From Roseiarcus sp036489975 (GTDB lineage Bacteria; Pseudomonadota; Alphaproteobacteria; Rhizobiales; Beijerinckiaceae), in the NCBI GenBank assembly GCA_036489975.1, contig DASXES010000121.1, forward strand, positions 1 through 64,000: DNA of 64,000 nt. Reading direction: 5' to 3'. Below, piece by piece: positions 56,532 to 64,000 of this stretch. A program made the translations under genes and the position numbers. Under the pieces are notes generated by a model. The model ran no database searches and was not told where the DNA came from. It worked only from the letters and a program-made list of their open reading frames with translations. Positions within the stretch are counted from its first letter, which is position 1; each line of letters opens with the position of its first letter.

Positions 56532-57938
56532 CTACAAACTCCGAGACGTCTGGCGTGGCTGGAACTGGCCTATTCCAGGCGCCCCGACAATGCGGCCGTC
56601 GTCGACGACGAGCGCGCCACGAAGCAGCGTCTTGATCGGCCAGCCGGTGACTTCCATGCCTTCGTAAGGGGTGTAGTCGCTGCCGTGCTGCATGAGGTCC
56701 TGGGTCAGGGTCACTTTCCTGTCCGCGTCCCAGATGACGATGTCGGCGTCAGCGCCGACCATGATCGAACCCTTGCGCGGATAGAGGCCATACATCTTGG
56801 CGTGGTTGGTCGCCGTCAGCGCGACGAAGTCCGAAAGCGAAATGCGCCCTTTCTTCACGCCCTCTGAAAAGAGGATCGGCAGCCGCGCGGCGACGCCCGG
56901 AATGCCATTCGGCACCCAGCGGAATGAGGTCCGCCCCTTCGGAACCTTTTTCCCGGCCTCGTCTTCAAATCGAAACGGACAATGGTCGGAGGAGAAGGTC
57001 TCAAAGACGCCACCGATGAGCCCGCGCCAGATCGCTTCCTGCGAGGCGCGGTCGCGCGGCGGCGGCGAGCACACATATTTCGCCCCCGAGAAATCCATGT
57101 TGAGGCCTTTGAGATCGTCGGCCGTCAGCACCAGATATTGCGGGCAGGTCTCGGCGTAGATCTTCAAGCCGCGCCCTCGCGCCCATTCGATCTGCTCCAT
57201 CGCCTCGCGCCCGGACACATGCACGATCATGATCGGAATGCCGATCAGTTCGGCGTGTGAGATCGCACGATGGGTCGCCTCGCGCTCGACGAGTTCCGGG
57301 CGCGACTCCGCATGAAAGTAAGGATGGGTCTTGCCGTCGCGCTCCAGACGATCGGTCATGTATTTGATCTGGTCGTAGCCTTCGGCGTGAACCATGACGA
57401 GCGCGCCCTGCTCGCGCGCCACGGTGAAAACCTCGAGCAATTGCCGGTCGGTCAGGACCATGTCGTCATAGGTCATGAACACCTTGAACGAGGGATAGCC
57501 GGAACTGACCAGCGCGGGCAGCTCCTGGCCAAGCACGGCCGGCGTCGGATCGGTGACGATGAGGTGGAAACCGTAATCGACGTAGCTCTTGCCCCTGGCC
57601 TTCTTGTGATAGTCCTCGACGCTCTGGCGCAACGATTGGCCGCGCGGCTGGAGAGCAAACGCAAGCACGGTGGTGTTGCCGCCGGCCGCCGCGCTGCGGC
57701 TGCCGCTCTCGAACCCGTCCGCCATCACGATCCCCGGACCCTGGGGCTGGTCGAAATGGACGTGGCTGTCGATTCCGCCGGGCAAAACCAGGAGGCCCGA
57801 GGCGTCGATCTCGGACGCGGCGCGCGGCAGGTCTTCGGCAAGGGCGACGATGCGGCCGTCCTTCACGCCAACGTCGCATTTGCCGACGTCAGCGGCGGTG
57901 ACCACCGTGCCGCCGCGAATGACCAGATCAAGCTCCAT
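56532..57938 (-). CDS. hydA: Dihydropyrimidinase/hydantoinase
   Basis: The 468-residue amidohydrolase opens cyclic ureides (dihydropyrimidines, hydantoins). DSHVHFDQPQG carries the HxH zinc motif, SFKVFMTYDDM holds the lysine carbamylated in the binuclear site, VMVHAEG and IMIVHVSGRE give the two further histidines, and FETFSSDHCPF supplies the late Asp. The ATG at 57938 is preferred over 57944 because AAGGTG lies about 7 bases upstream. It is divergent from the HpxW-like gene with a 150-base spacer, which suggests a shared pathway for hydantoin, pyrimidine or oxalurate nitrogen. Confidence 0.92.
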   Translation of the reverse strand: MELDLVIRGGTVVTAADVGKCDVGVKDGRIVALAEDLPRAASEIDASGLLVLPGGIDSHVHFDQPQGPGIVMADGFESGSRSAAAGGNTTVLAFALQPRGQSLRQSVEDYHKKARGKSYVDYGFHLIVTDPTPAVLGQELPALVSSGYPSFKVFMTYDDMVLTDRQLLEVFTVAREQGALVMVHAEGYDQIKYMTDRLERDGKTHPYFHAESRPELVEREATHRAISHAELIGIPIMIVHVSGREAMEQIEWARGRGLKIYAETCPQYLVLTADDLKGLNMDFSGAKYVCSPPPRDRASQEAIWRGLIGGVFETFSSDHCPFRFEDEAGKKVPKGRTSFRWVPNGIPGVAARLPILFSEGVKKGRISLSDFVALTATNHAKMYGLYPRKGSIMVGADADIVIWDADRKVTLTQDLMQHGSDYTPYEGMEVTGWPIKTLLRGALVVDDGRIVGAPGIGQFQPRQTSRSL

Positions 57939-58091
57939 TCCCATCACCTTCGATTTTAAAACTGCGTGAATTTCGTCGCAACCGACGCAAGATTCATGCA
58001 AATTGCGCCAACGACAAAGCGGGTTGCAAAACGGCGCGCAAGCCGGCTTAACCTATACGCGAAGCGACACAGCCGGAAAGGGACGCGGCAA

Positions 58092-59690
58092 ATGCGAGAC
58101 TTTCATCTGAGCGGACGCAGCCCCGTCTATTCGGAAAATGGCATGGCGGCGACGTCGATGCCGATTGCCTCGCTGACGGCGATCGACATCCTGCGCGCCG
58201 GCGGCAACGCGGTCGACGCGGCGGTTGCGGCTTGCGCGGTGCTCGGTGTCGTCGAGCCGCAGTCGACAGGGATCGGCGGCGACTGCTTCTGCCTCTACGC
58301 GCCGGCCGGCGGCGGCAAGGTCGTCGCGGTCAATGGCTCCGGCCGGTCCGGCGCCGCCGCTTCACTCGACGCCATCGAGGCGAAGGGTCCGGTTCCGCCC
58401 GACGATGTTTCGCCCCACGTGGTCACCATCCCAGGCGCCGTCTCAGGCTGGCAGCTGCTGCTCGACACTTACGGGACCAGAGGCTTCGACGAAGTGCTGA
58501 AGCCCGCGATCCGCTATGCCGAGGAAGGCTTCCCCGTGCATCCGCGCGTGGCGTTGGATTGGTCGTTGCAGGAAGAGAAGCTGCGTCGCGCCGGAAACAA
58601 ATTCTTCCTGCCTGCCGGCCACGCGCCCCGCGCGGGCGACCGCTTCGTCCAGACAGCGCTCGCCGGCACATTGCGAGCGATCGCCAAAGGCGGCGCAGAC
58701 GCCTTTTATTTTGGGGCGGCCGCGGTCGACATGGCGGCGACGCTCAAAGCGAAAGGTGGAGTACAGACGGAAGAGGATTTCGCCAACGGACGGAAGACGG
58801 CCGAGTTTGTCGAGCCGATCTCGCTCAAGTGGCGCGGGCTCGACGTCTGGCAGTGCCCGCCGAACGGACCGGGCCTCGCCGCATTGATGATTCTGGGTCA
58901 GCTCGGAACGCTGGGCGCCGCCCCGGACGGACCCAGCGGCGCGACGCGCTTCCATCGGCACATCGAGGCCGCCCGCTTCGCCTACCGCGATCGCGACGCC
59001 TTCCTCACCGACCCGCGCCGCCAGGAAACACCGCTGAGCCACCTCCTCGCTCCCGATTACCTCGCTGCTCTCGCGCGGCTGATCGACGACAAGCGCGCGC
59101 TCCGCGAATTGCCGCCGCCCGGCAAGAGCGCCCTCATTCCGAATGGCGACACGGTTACGCTTTCGGTGGTCGACCGCGACGGGAACGCCTGCAGCCTCAT
59201 CAACTCCCTCTATGAGAGCTTCGGCAGCGGCATTGTCGGCGAAGGGTCCGGCGTACTCATGCAGAACCGCGGATTGTGCTTCACATTCGAGCGCGGCCAT
59301 CCCAATACGCTCGCGCCCAATTCGCGTCCGGCTCACACCATCATGCCCGGCCTGGCGACACGCGACGGCCGGCCCTGGATGTGCTTTGGGGTGATGGGCG
59401 GATATTATCAGCCGATGGGCCAGAGCTGGGTTCTGTCCAATGTGCTCGATTACGGCATGGACATTCAGGAGGCGCTCGATTTTCCTCGTCTCGCTCCGTA
59501 CATGGGGAAAGTCGAGGTTGAGCGAGGCGTTTCGCCGGCGCTGCGCGACAGGCTCTCCGCGCTCGGGCATACGCTCACCGACATCGTGCGGCCGCTGGGC
59601 GGCGGACAGGCGATTATGATCGACAGCGAGCGCGGCGTTCTCATCGGCGGCTCGGACCCGCGCAAGGACGGCGCAGCGCTCGGCTATTGA
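58092..59690 (+). CDS. Gamma-glutamyltransferase-family Ntn hydrolase (oxamate amidohydrolase HpxW-like)
   Basis: The 532-residue protein is an autoprocessing Ntn hydrolase. The large-subunit half has GGNAVDAAVAACAVLGVVEP and GIGGDCFCLYAP. The predicted nucleophile Thr starts the small subunit at TVTLSVVDRDGNACSLINSL, within NGDTVTL. GTs normally read TTHFSVVD there, so this variant is of the cephalosporin-acylase/HpxW type rather than a glutathione transferase. There is no signal peptide (it starts MRDFHLSGRSPVYSENGM), which supports a cytoplasmic amidohydrolase such as oxamate amidohydrolase. It is followed by an MFS transporter 68 bases downstream. Confidence 0.82.
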   Translation: MRDFHLSGRSPVYSENGMAATSMPIASLTAIDILRAGGNAVDAAVAACAVLGVVEPQSTGIGGDCFCLYAPAGGGKVVAVNGSGRSGAAASLDAIEAKGPVPPDDVSPHVVTIPGAVSGWQLLLDTYGTRGFDEVLKPAIRYAEEGFPVHPRVALDWSLQEEKLRRAGNKFFLPAGHAPRAGDRFVQTALAGTLRAIAKGGADAFYFGAAAVDMAATLKAKGGVQTEEDFANGRKTAEFVEPISLKWRGLDVWQCPPNGPGLAALMILGQLGTLGAAPDGPSGATRFHRHIEAARFAYRDRDAFLTDPRRQETPLSHLLAPDYLAALARLIDDKRALRELPPPGKSALIPNGDTVTLSVVDRDGNACSLINSLYESFGSGIVGEGSGVLMQNRGLCFTFERGHPNTLAPNSRPAHTIMPGLATRDGRPWMCFGVMGGYYQPMGQSWVLSNVLDYGMDIQEALDFPRLAPYMGKVEVERGVSPALRDRLSALGHTLTDIVRPLGGGQAIMIDSERGVLIGGSDPRKDGAALGY

Positions 59691-59758
59691 CCCCGCCATC
59701 CTGATTTGACCGCGATCTCTTCTTTCGCGCGGATGGCGGCCATCGCCGGCAGGTCCAA

Positions 59759-61048
59759 ATGAACGACGCGACCCGCCCGCGGCAAGGCCTGTCCCGCGCC
59801 TCCATCGCGGTGGCCGCATTCTCGACGGTCCTGGAATGGTACGATTTCACCCTCTACCTCTACTTCGCCACCGTGCTGTCGCGGGTGTTTTTTGGCGCGG
59901 GCGAAACCGCGGTCACGACGACTTTGGCCGCATTCGCCGTCGCCTACCTGTTGCGCCCGCTCGGGGGCGCCGTCTTTGGCCACATCGGGGATCGGTTCGG
60001 GCGGCGCCGAACGATGCTCTTGTCCGTGGCGCTCATGACCATGACGATGCTGGGGACAGCCTTGCTGCCGACGCATGCTCAAGCGGGCGCTGCTGCCGGC
60101 TGGCTGCTTTTTCTCCTCCGCTGTCTCATGGGATTCTCTGTCGGAGGGGAGTACATCGCGATCGTCGCCTATCTGCTTGAGGGCGCGCCTCTCGCGAGGC
60201 GAGGCTTGATCACGTCGCTGGCCTCCGCGTTCAGCGAGGTCGGGGGGCTGCTCGCCGTCGGCGTTTCTTTGTTGACCGTCAATTCGCTGAGCCCCGCGAG
60301 CTTGGAGTCGTGGGGATGGCGCATCCCCTTTTTCGTCGGCGCCGCTCTGGCAGGAAGCGTATGGATCGCCCGCACGACAATGGAAGAATCGCCGGACTTC
60401 GTGAGGCAGCAGGCCAGCGGGACGACGCCCGCGCGCCCGCTGCTTTACGCGCTCATGAATCATCGCGCCGGCATCCTGCGGGCGTTCGCCATTTCCGCCC
60501 TGGGGTCGATCACGTATTATGTCGGGATCACCTATGTGCCCACATTCCTGATTTCCGCCGGAAAGCTGAATGAGAGCGGCTCGCTTCGGCTCTCCACCGC
60601 CGCGGCGTTCGCGGTCATCGTCGTCACGCCGTTTGCGGGGGCCCTGTCCGACTGGCTTGGCCGGAAACCCGTCCTGATCGGCTTGAGCCTATGCAGCGCG
60701 ATTTTGCCGATCACGCTCTTTCATCTGATGGCCGGCGGCTCGCCTTCCTACGCTCTGTTGGCGGCCGTGATTCTCGCTTGTGTCGCCGGCGCGGTCAGCG
60801 CCGTCGGCGCCATAGCGACCGCCGAACAGTTTCCCGGAGAAGGCCGCATCAGCGGTCTTGCCTTGGGAGCGACGTCGGCCACCGCGATCTTCGGCGGCGC
60901 CACGCCCTATGTCGCCCAGGTCCTGACGGAACGCACCGGCTGGATCATGGTCCCGGGCGCCATGATCGCCGTAGTGGCTGTCCTCGTGCTTCCGATTTTG
61001 ATCACGGCGCCGGAGACGGCGCCCACGCGCGGGTCTTCCCCGAGCTGA
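59759..61048 (+). CDS. MFS transporter, metabolite:H+ symporter type
   Basis: The 429-residue transporter has 12 hydrophobic segments, with the signature VLEWYDFTLYLYFATVLS in helix 1 and the loop GHIGDRFGRRRTML between helices 2 and 3. LMGFSVGGEYIAIVAYLLEG is typical of the proline/betaine/citrate/shikimate (MHS) branch. It is downstream of the HpxW-like gene on the same strand, so it probably imports the substrate (a carboxylate or small amide). A weak GGCAGG ribosome site precedes the ATG. Confidence 0.9.
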   Translation: MNDATRPRQGLSRASIAVAAFSTVLEWYDFTLYLYFATVLSRVFFGAGETAVTTTLAAFAVAYLLRPLGGAVFGHIGDRFGRRRTMLLSVALMTMTMLGTALLPTHAQAGAAAGWLLFLLRCLMGFSVGGEYIAIVAYLLEGAPLARRGLITSLASAFSEVGGLLAVGVSLLTVNSLSPASLESWGWRIPFFVGAALAGSVWIARTTMEESPDFVRQQASGTTPARPLLYALMNHRAGILRAFAISALGSITYYVGITYVPTFLISAGKLNESGSLRLSTAAAFAVIVVTPFAGALSDWLGRKPVLIGLSLCSAILPITLFHLMAGGSPSYALLAAVILACVAGAVSAVGAIATAEQFPGEGRISGLALGATSATAIFGGATPYVAQVLTERTGWIMVPGAMIAVVAVLVLPILITAPETAPTRGSSPS

Positions 61049-61059
61049 ATCGAGAGGCC

Positions 61060-61848
61060 TCAGGTCATATAGACCCCGCCGGTGACATTGACCCCCTGCC
61101 CCGTCATGAACCTCGCGCTGTCCGAGCACAGGAAGAGAACGACATCCGCCACGTCCTCCGGCTGTTCGAGCCGGCCGAGCGGGGTCTGCGCCACATAGTC
61201 GTCGACGACCTGTTGCGCCGACACATTGCGCAGACGCGACTCCCACTCGATCTCGCGCGCCTGCATGCCGGTCTTGACGAAGCCGGGGCAGACCGCGTTG
61301 ACGCGAACGCCCTTCGGGGCCAGCTCCCGGGCGAGCGCCTGTGTCCAGCCGAGCACGGCGAACTTCGACGCCGAGTAATGGGCGAGCAGCGGCGCGCCGA
61401 CCTTGGCGGCGAGGGAAGCGGTATTGACGATGCAGCCCGCGCCCTGCGAGACGAAATGCCGCGCCGCGACCTGGTTGGCGAGGAATATCCCGCGCGCATT
61501 GACCGCGAAATTGAAGTCCCATTCCTCGTCGGTCAGTTCGAGCGCATGTTGCATGGTGGAGACGCCGGCGTTGGCGATGAGAATCTCGCACCCGCCAAGT
61601 CGCGCGAGCGCTTCGCCGAACGCGCGCTCGACCGAGGCGCGCTCGCGCACATCGACCTTGACGGCCATCGAATCCGCGCCGATCTCCCGCGCGGTTCGCG
61701 AGGCGCCCCCGTCATCGATATCGGCGATCGCGACTTTCACTCCGCTTCGCGCAAGCGCGGCGGCGATGGCGCGGCCAATGCCATTCGCCCCGCCGGTTAC
61801 AAAGGCGCGCCTGCCGCTGAGCTCCGAATAAGGCGAACCGCCAGGCAT
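61060..61848 (-). CDS. SDR-family oxidoreductase
   Basis: The 262-residue enzyme has the cofactor loop VTGGANGIGRAIAAAL, VAIADIDDGG (Asp, NAD preference), ANAG in ILIANAGVST, catalytic Ser in VNTASLAAKV and YSASK. It ends in VNVTGGVYMT. An upstream ATG at 61878 exists, but GGAGG lies 4 bases before the ATG at 61848. It is divergent from the BtpA/SgcQ and FGGY kinase genes and probably oxidises a sugar or polyol in that locus. Confidence 0.92.
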   Translation of the reverse strand: MPGGSPYSELSGRRAFVTGGANGIGRAIAAALARSGVKVAIADIDDGGASRTAREIGADSMAVKVDVRERASVERAFGEALARLGGCEILIANAGVSTMQHALELTDEEWDFNFAVNARGIFLANQVAARHFVSQGAGCIVNTASLAAKVGAPLLAHYSASKFAVLGWTQALARELAPKGVRVNAVCPGFVKTGMQAREIEWESRLRNVSAQQVVDDYVAQTPLGRLEQPEDVADVVLFLCSDSARFMTGQGVNVTGGVYMT

Positions 61849-62005
61849 TGTCCCTCCAATCTCAAGGGCTTCAGCCATATCAACAATATCGAAGCCAGCG
61901 GAAGCGCTTTTTGTTTGATAATCTCGATACCGCGGTTAGGTTGCGGGCATTCCCCTTTACCACCCGGCGCAACCAATCAAGCGCCTTCGCGCATCAGGAT
62001 GCTGC

Positions 62006-62806
62006 ATGATCTTCGACTTCCTCGGCGACAAGACGAAAGTCGTGATCGCCATGGCGCATATCGGCGCTCTCCCCGGCGCACCGCTCTATGACGCAGGCGG
62101 CGGCGTCGCCAAGCTGATCGACGGCGTGCTGAAGGATATCGAGGCTCTGCAGGCGGGCGGCGTCGATGCGGTGATGTTCGGTAACGAGAACGACCGACCC
62201 TACGTGTTCAGGGCGCCCCCGGAAGGCATCGCCGCGATGACCGCCGTGGTTCAGGCCGTGAAGCCGCATCTCAAGGTTCCGTTTGGCGTCAACTATCTCT
62301 GGGACCCCCTCGCCAGCGTCGCCATTGCGGCGGCGACGGGCGCAAGCTTCGTGCGCGAGATCTTCACCGGCCTGTTCGCTTCCGACATGGGGCTTTGGCA
62401 GCCCGACTGCGCCGGCGCCTCCCGCTTGCGCCGCAATCTCGGTCGCGAGGACATGAAGCTCCTGTTCAACATCAACGCTGAATTTGCGCATTCGCTCGAC
62501 GAACGGCCGATCGCGCTGCGCGCGAAAAGCGCGGTCTTCTCGTCGCTCGCCGACGCGATCCTGGTCTCGGGGCCCTTGACCGGGGATCCGGTCGACCGTT
62601 CCAACCTCAAGACCGTGCGCGAAGCGGTCCCCGATGTTCCCGTCCTCGCCAACACCGGCGTCACCATCGACAATGTGCGCGATATCCTCGCCATCTCGGA
62701 CGGCGTGGTGATCGGCACACATTTCAAGGTCGACGGAAACACCTGGAACCCGGTCGACGGCGCGCGCGTCAAGCGCTTCATGGACGCTGTGGCGAAGCTG
62801 AGGTGA
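62006..62806 (+). CDS. BtpA/SgcQ-family TIM-barrel protein
   Basis: The 266-residue protein reads VVIAMAHIGALPGAPLYDAG, then FGNENDRPYVFRAPPEG, then PFGVNYLWDPLASVAIAAAT and FVREIFTGLFASDMG, ending ISDGVVIGTHFKVDGNTWNP. This is the BtpA/SgcQ family, named after a photosystem I biogenesis factor but in most bacteria found in sugar operons such as sgc. A phosphate-binding-like GT near the C-terminal end and the FGGY kinase next door support action on a phosphorylated sugar. The reaction is not established. Confidence 0.88.
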   Translation: MIFDFLGDKTKVVIAMAHIGALPGAPLYDAGGGVAKLIDGVLKDIEALQAGGVDAVMFGNENDRPYVFRAPPEGIAAMTAVVQAVKPHLKVPFGVNYLWDPLASVAIAAATGASFVREIFTGLFASDMGLWQPDCAGASRLRRNLGREDMKLLFNINAEFAHSLDERPIALRAKSAVFSSLADAILVSGPLTGDPVDRSNLKTVREAVPDVPVLANTGVTIDNVRDILAISDGVVIGTHFKVDGNTWNPVDGARVKRFMDAVAKLR

Positions 62807-62818
62807 GGGCGCCCACCA

Positions 62819-62897
62819 TGTCATACCCGCGGAAGCGGGAATCCAAAGCCGTTGCGATCAGGCGCGAGTCTGGATACCCGCTTGCGCGGGTATGACA
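62819..62897. repeat. Palindromic dispersed repeat between btpA-like and kinase genes
   Basis: TGTCATACCCGC (62819-62830) and GCGGGTATGACA (62886-62897) are perfect 12-base inverted ends. Between them are further half-repeats (GGAAGCGGGAATCC and GGATACCCGCTT). This is the well-known TCAT(A/T)CCCGC-type intergenic unit of alphaproteobacteria. It contains a decoy in-frame ATG for the kinase at 62892. Confidence 0.85.
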
Positions 62898-62918
62898 GAG
62901 CGCGCTAGCCGATATCCC

Positions 62919-64000
62919 ATGCCCTGCCTTCTCGGCCTCGACATCGGCACGACCTCGACCATCGGCGTGCTCATCCGCCCGCCGGACGAGACGCTCGCCC
63001 TGGCTTCGCGCCCGGTCGCGCTGCGCTCGGACCGTGTCGGCTGGGCGGAGGAGGACCCGGAGCAATGGTGGAGCAACGTCGGCGAGATCGTGCGGGAGCT
63101 TCTGCGCGCGAGCGGCGTGGCTCCGACTGACATCGCCGCGGTCGGCGTGACGGGTATGCTGCCCGCCGTCGTCCTTCTTGACCATGCCGGGCAATTGCTC
63201 AGGCTTGCCATCCAGCAGAGCGACGCGCGCTGCGGCGCGGAGGTCGAAGCGCTTCGTGCAGAGATCGACGAGAGGGCCTTTCTCGCCAAGGCCGGCAATG
63301 GGATCAACCAGCAGCTCGTCGCCGCGAAGCTCCGATGGATCGAGCGGCACGAATCGAAGGTCTTCGCGCGCATCGCCACCGTGTTTGGCTCGTACGACTA
63401 TATCAACTGGCGTCTCACCGGGGAGCGCGCCATCGAACAGAACTGGGCGCTCGAGGCCGGGTTCGTCGACCTCAAGACGGGCGCGATCGACGACGCGCTG
63501 GTCGCGCTGGCGCATATCCCGCGCGACGCCCTGCCCCGCAAAATCGCCTCGCACGAAATCCTCGGCGCAGTGTTGGAGCGCGGCGCGGCGGAAAGCGGAT
63601 TAAACGCGGGAACGCCGGTCATCGGCGGCGCTGCGGACCACATCGCCTCCGCGCTTGGCGCCGGAATCGTCAACGCGGGCGACGTGCTGCTCAAATTCGG
63701 CGGCTCAGTCGACATTCTGACAGCGACCGATCATGCGCGACCCGATCCGCGCCTGTTCCTAGACTACCATTTGAAACCCGGCCTCTTCGTCCCCAACGGA
63801 TGCATGGCGACGGGGGGCTCGGCGCTCAACTGGTTCGTCCGCCAGTTCGCAGGCGGTGAAAGACAAGCGGCGGATGAGGCCGGCCTCTCGATCCATCAGT
63901 GGCTCGACCGGCTGGCCGAGGCGCGGCCCCCCGGCAGCGACGGCCTTGTCGTCACGCCCTATTTTCTCGGCGAAAAGACGCCGATCCACGATCCGAACGC
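62919..64000 (+). CDS. FGGY-family carbohydrate kinase (xylulokinase-like), partial
   Basis: The frame is open to the window edge (at least 360 residues of about 500). CLLGLDIGTTSTIGVLI is the N-terminal ATPase phosphate loop, VGVTGMLPAVVLLD and QSDARCGAEV form the sugar-side strand, and GTPVIGGAADHIASALGAGI carries the catalytic Asp. KFGGSVDIL and LVVTPYFLGEKTPI are typical of the family. The ATG at 62919 is preferred to 62892, which lies inside a repeat. With the SDR and BtpA/SgcQ genes it suggests a polyol or ketose route: dehydrogenation, phosphorylation, then a BtpA-type step. Confidence 0.9.
   Translation, partial: MPCLLGLDIGTTSTIGVLIRPPDETLALASRPVALRSDRVGWAEEDPEQWWSNVGEIVRELLRASGVAPTDIAAVGVTGMLPAVVLLDHAGQLLRLAIQQSDARCGAEVEALRAEIDERAFLAKAGNGINQQLVAAKLRWIERHESKVFARIATVFGSYDYINWRLTGERAIEQNWALEAGFVDLKTGAIDDALVALAHIPRDALPRKIASHEILGAVLERGAAESGLNAGTPVIGGAADHIASALGAGIVNAGDVLLKFGGSVDILTATDHARPDPRLFLDYHLKPGLFVPNGCMATGGSALNWFVRQFAGGERQAADEAGLSIHQWLDRLAEARPPGSDGLVVTPYFLGEKTPIHDPN

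Overview
The window is GC-rich DNA (roughly two-thirds G+C by eye) from an alphaproteobacterium, most likely of the order Hyphomicrobiales (Rhizobiales). The evidence is the gene families present (a MARTVRDTNLETRTAR-type integrase start, PEP-CTERM proteins, DUF559, a PRC-barrel protein, topoisomerase IB), the frequent GTG and TTG starts, and many short palindromic intergenic repeats of the kind common in that group. There is no rRNA and no intact tRNA. About 65 genes are supported; long reading frames opposite them are codon-bias shadows.

Layout. 1-480 is the right end of an integrated element that lies outside the window: a broken integrase N-terminus, arm-type repeats, and a copy of the 3' half of a tRNA-Glu gene (attR). 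735-5974 is accessory: an orphan 2OG-Fe(II) oxygenase fused to a 'sporadic carbohydrate cluster' domain, a stand-alone DddA-like (SCP1.201-type) deaminase, a trpB2-type gene, a frameshifted DUF559 endonuclease between inverted palindromic repeats, and a second oxygenase. 6.2-12.3 kb holds a PEP-CTERM protein, an MDR reductase, secreted proteins, exonuclease III and a B12-binding radical SAM enzyme. 12.4-15.4 kb is a cobalt-type nitrile hydratase operon that runs into a cystathionine gamma-synthase-like PLP enzyme. 17.7-25.1 kb is an amino-acid ABC transporter divergent from an RraA-type aldolase, a lactonase-like amidohydrolase, an alpha-hydroxy-acid oxidase and an AraC regulator, which together look like one catabolic cassette. 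25.9-35.3 kb suggests nucleobase or amide scavenging: an NCS2 permease, a cysteine hydrolase, a SsuABC/NMT1-type ABC system and an 8-oxoguanine-deaminase-like enzyme.

37.2-38.4 kb is a gene-free block of nested repeats. 38.4-49.6 kb carries a PRC-barrel protein, quinone-reductase-like and peroxiredoxin genes beside a divergent TetR regulator with two clear operators, a Na/Pi cotransporter (frameshifted) with a P-type ATPase, an amidase, a frameshifted PPK2 and a tandem pair of tiny membrane proteins. 49.6-64 kb carries SDRs, a pterin dehydratase, a DUF4239 protein, HpxZ, hydantoinase, a gamma-glutamyltransferase-like HpxW candidate with an MFS transporter, and a sugar-type locus (SDR, BtpA/SgcQ, FGGY kinase cut by the window end).

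The best candidates for something undescribed are the stand-alone deaminase at 2668-3081, the oxygenase fusion at 735-2024, the coupling of nitrile hydratase with a PLP enzyme, the RraA cassette, and several small genes framed by inverted repeats. Three genes (DUF559, Na/Pi cotransporter, PPK2) each carry one frameshift, so real decay and assembly error both need to be considered.
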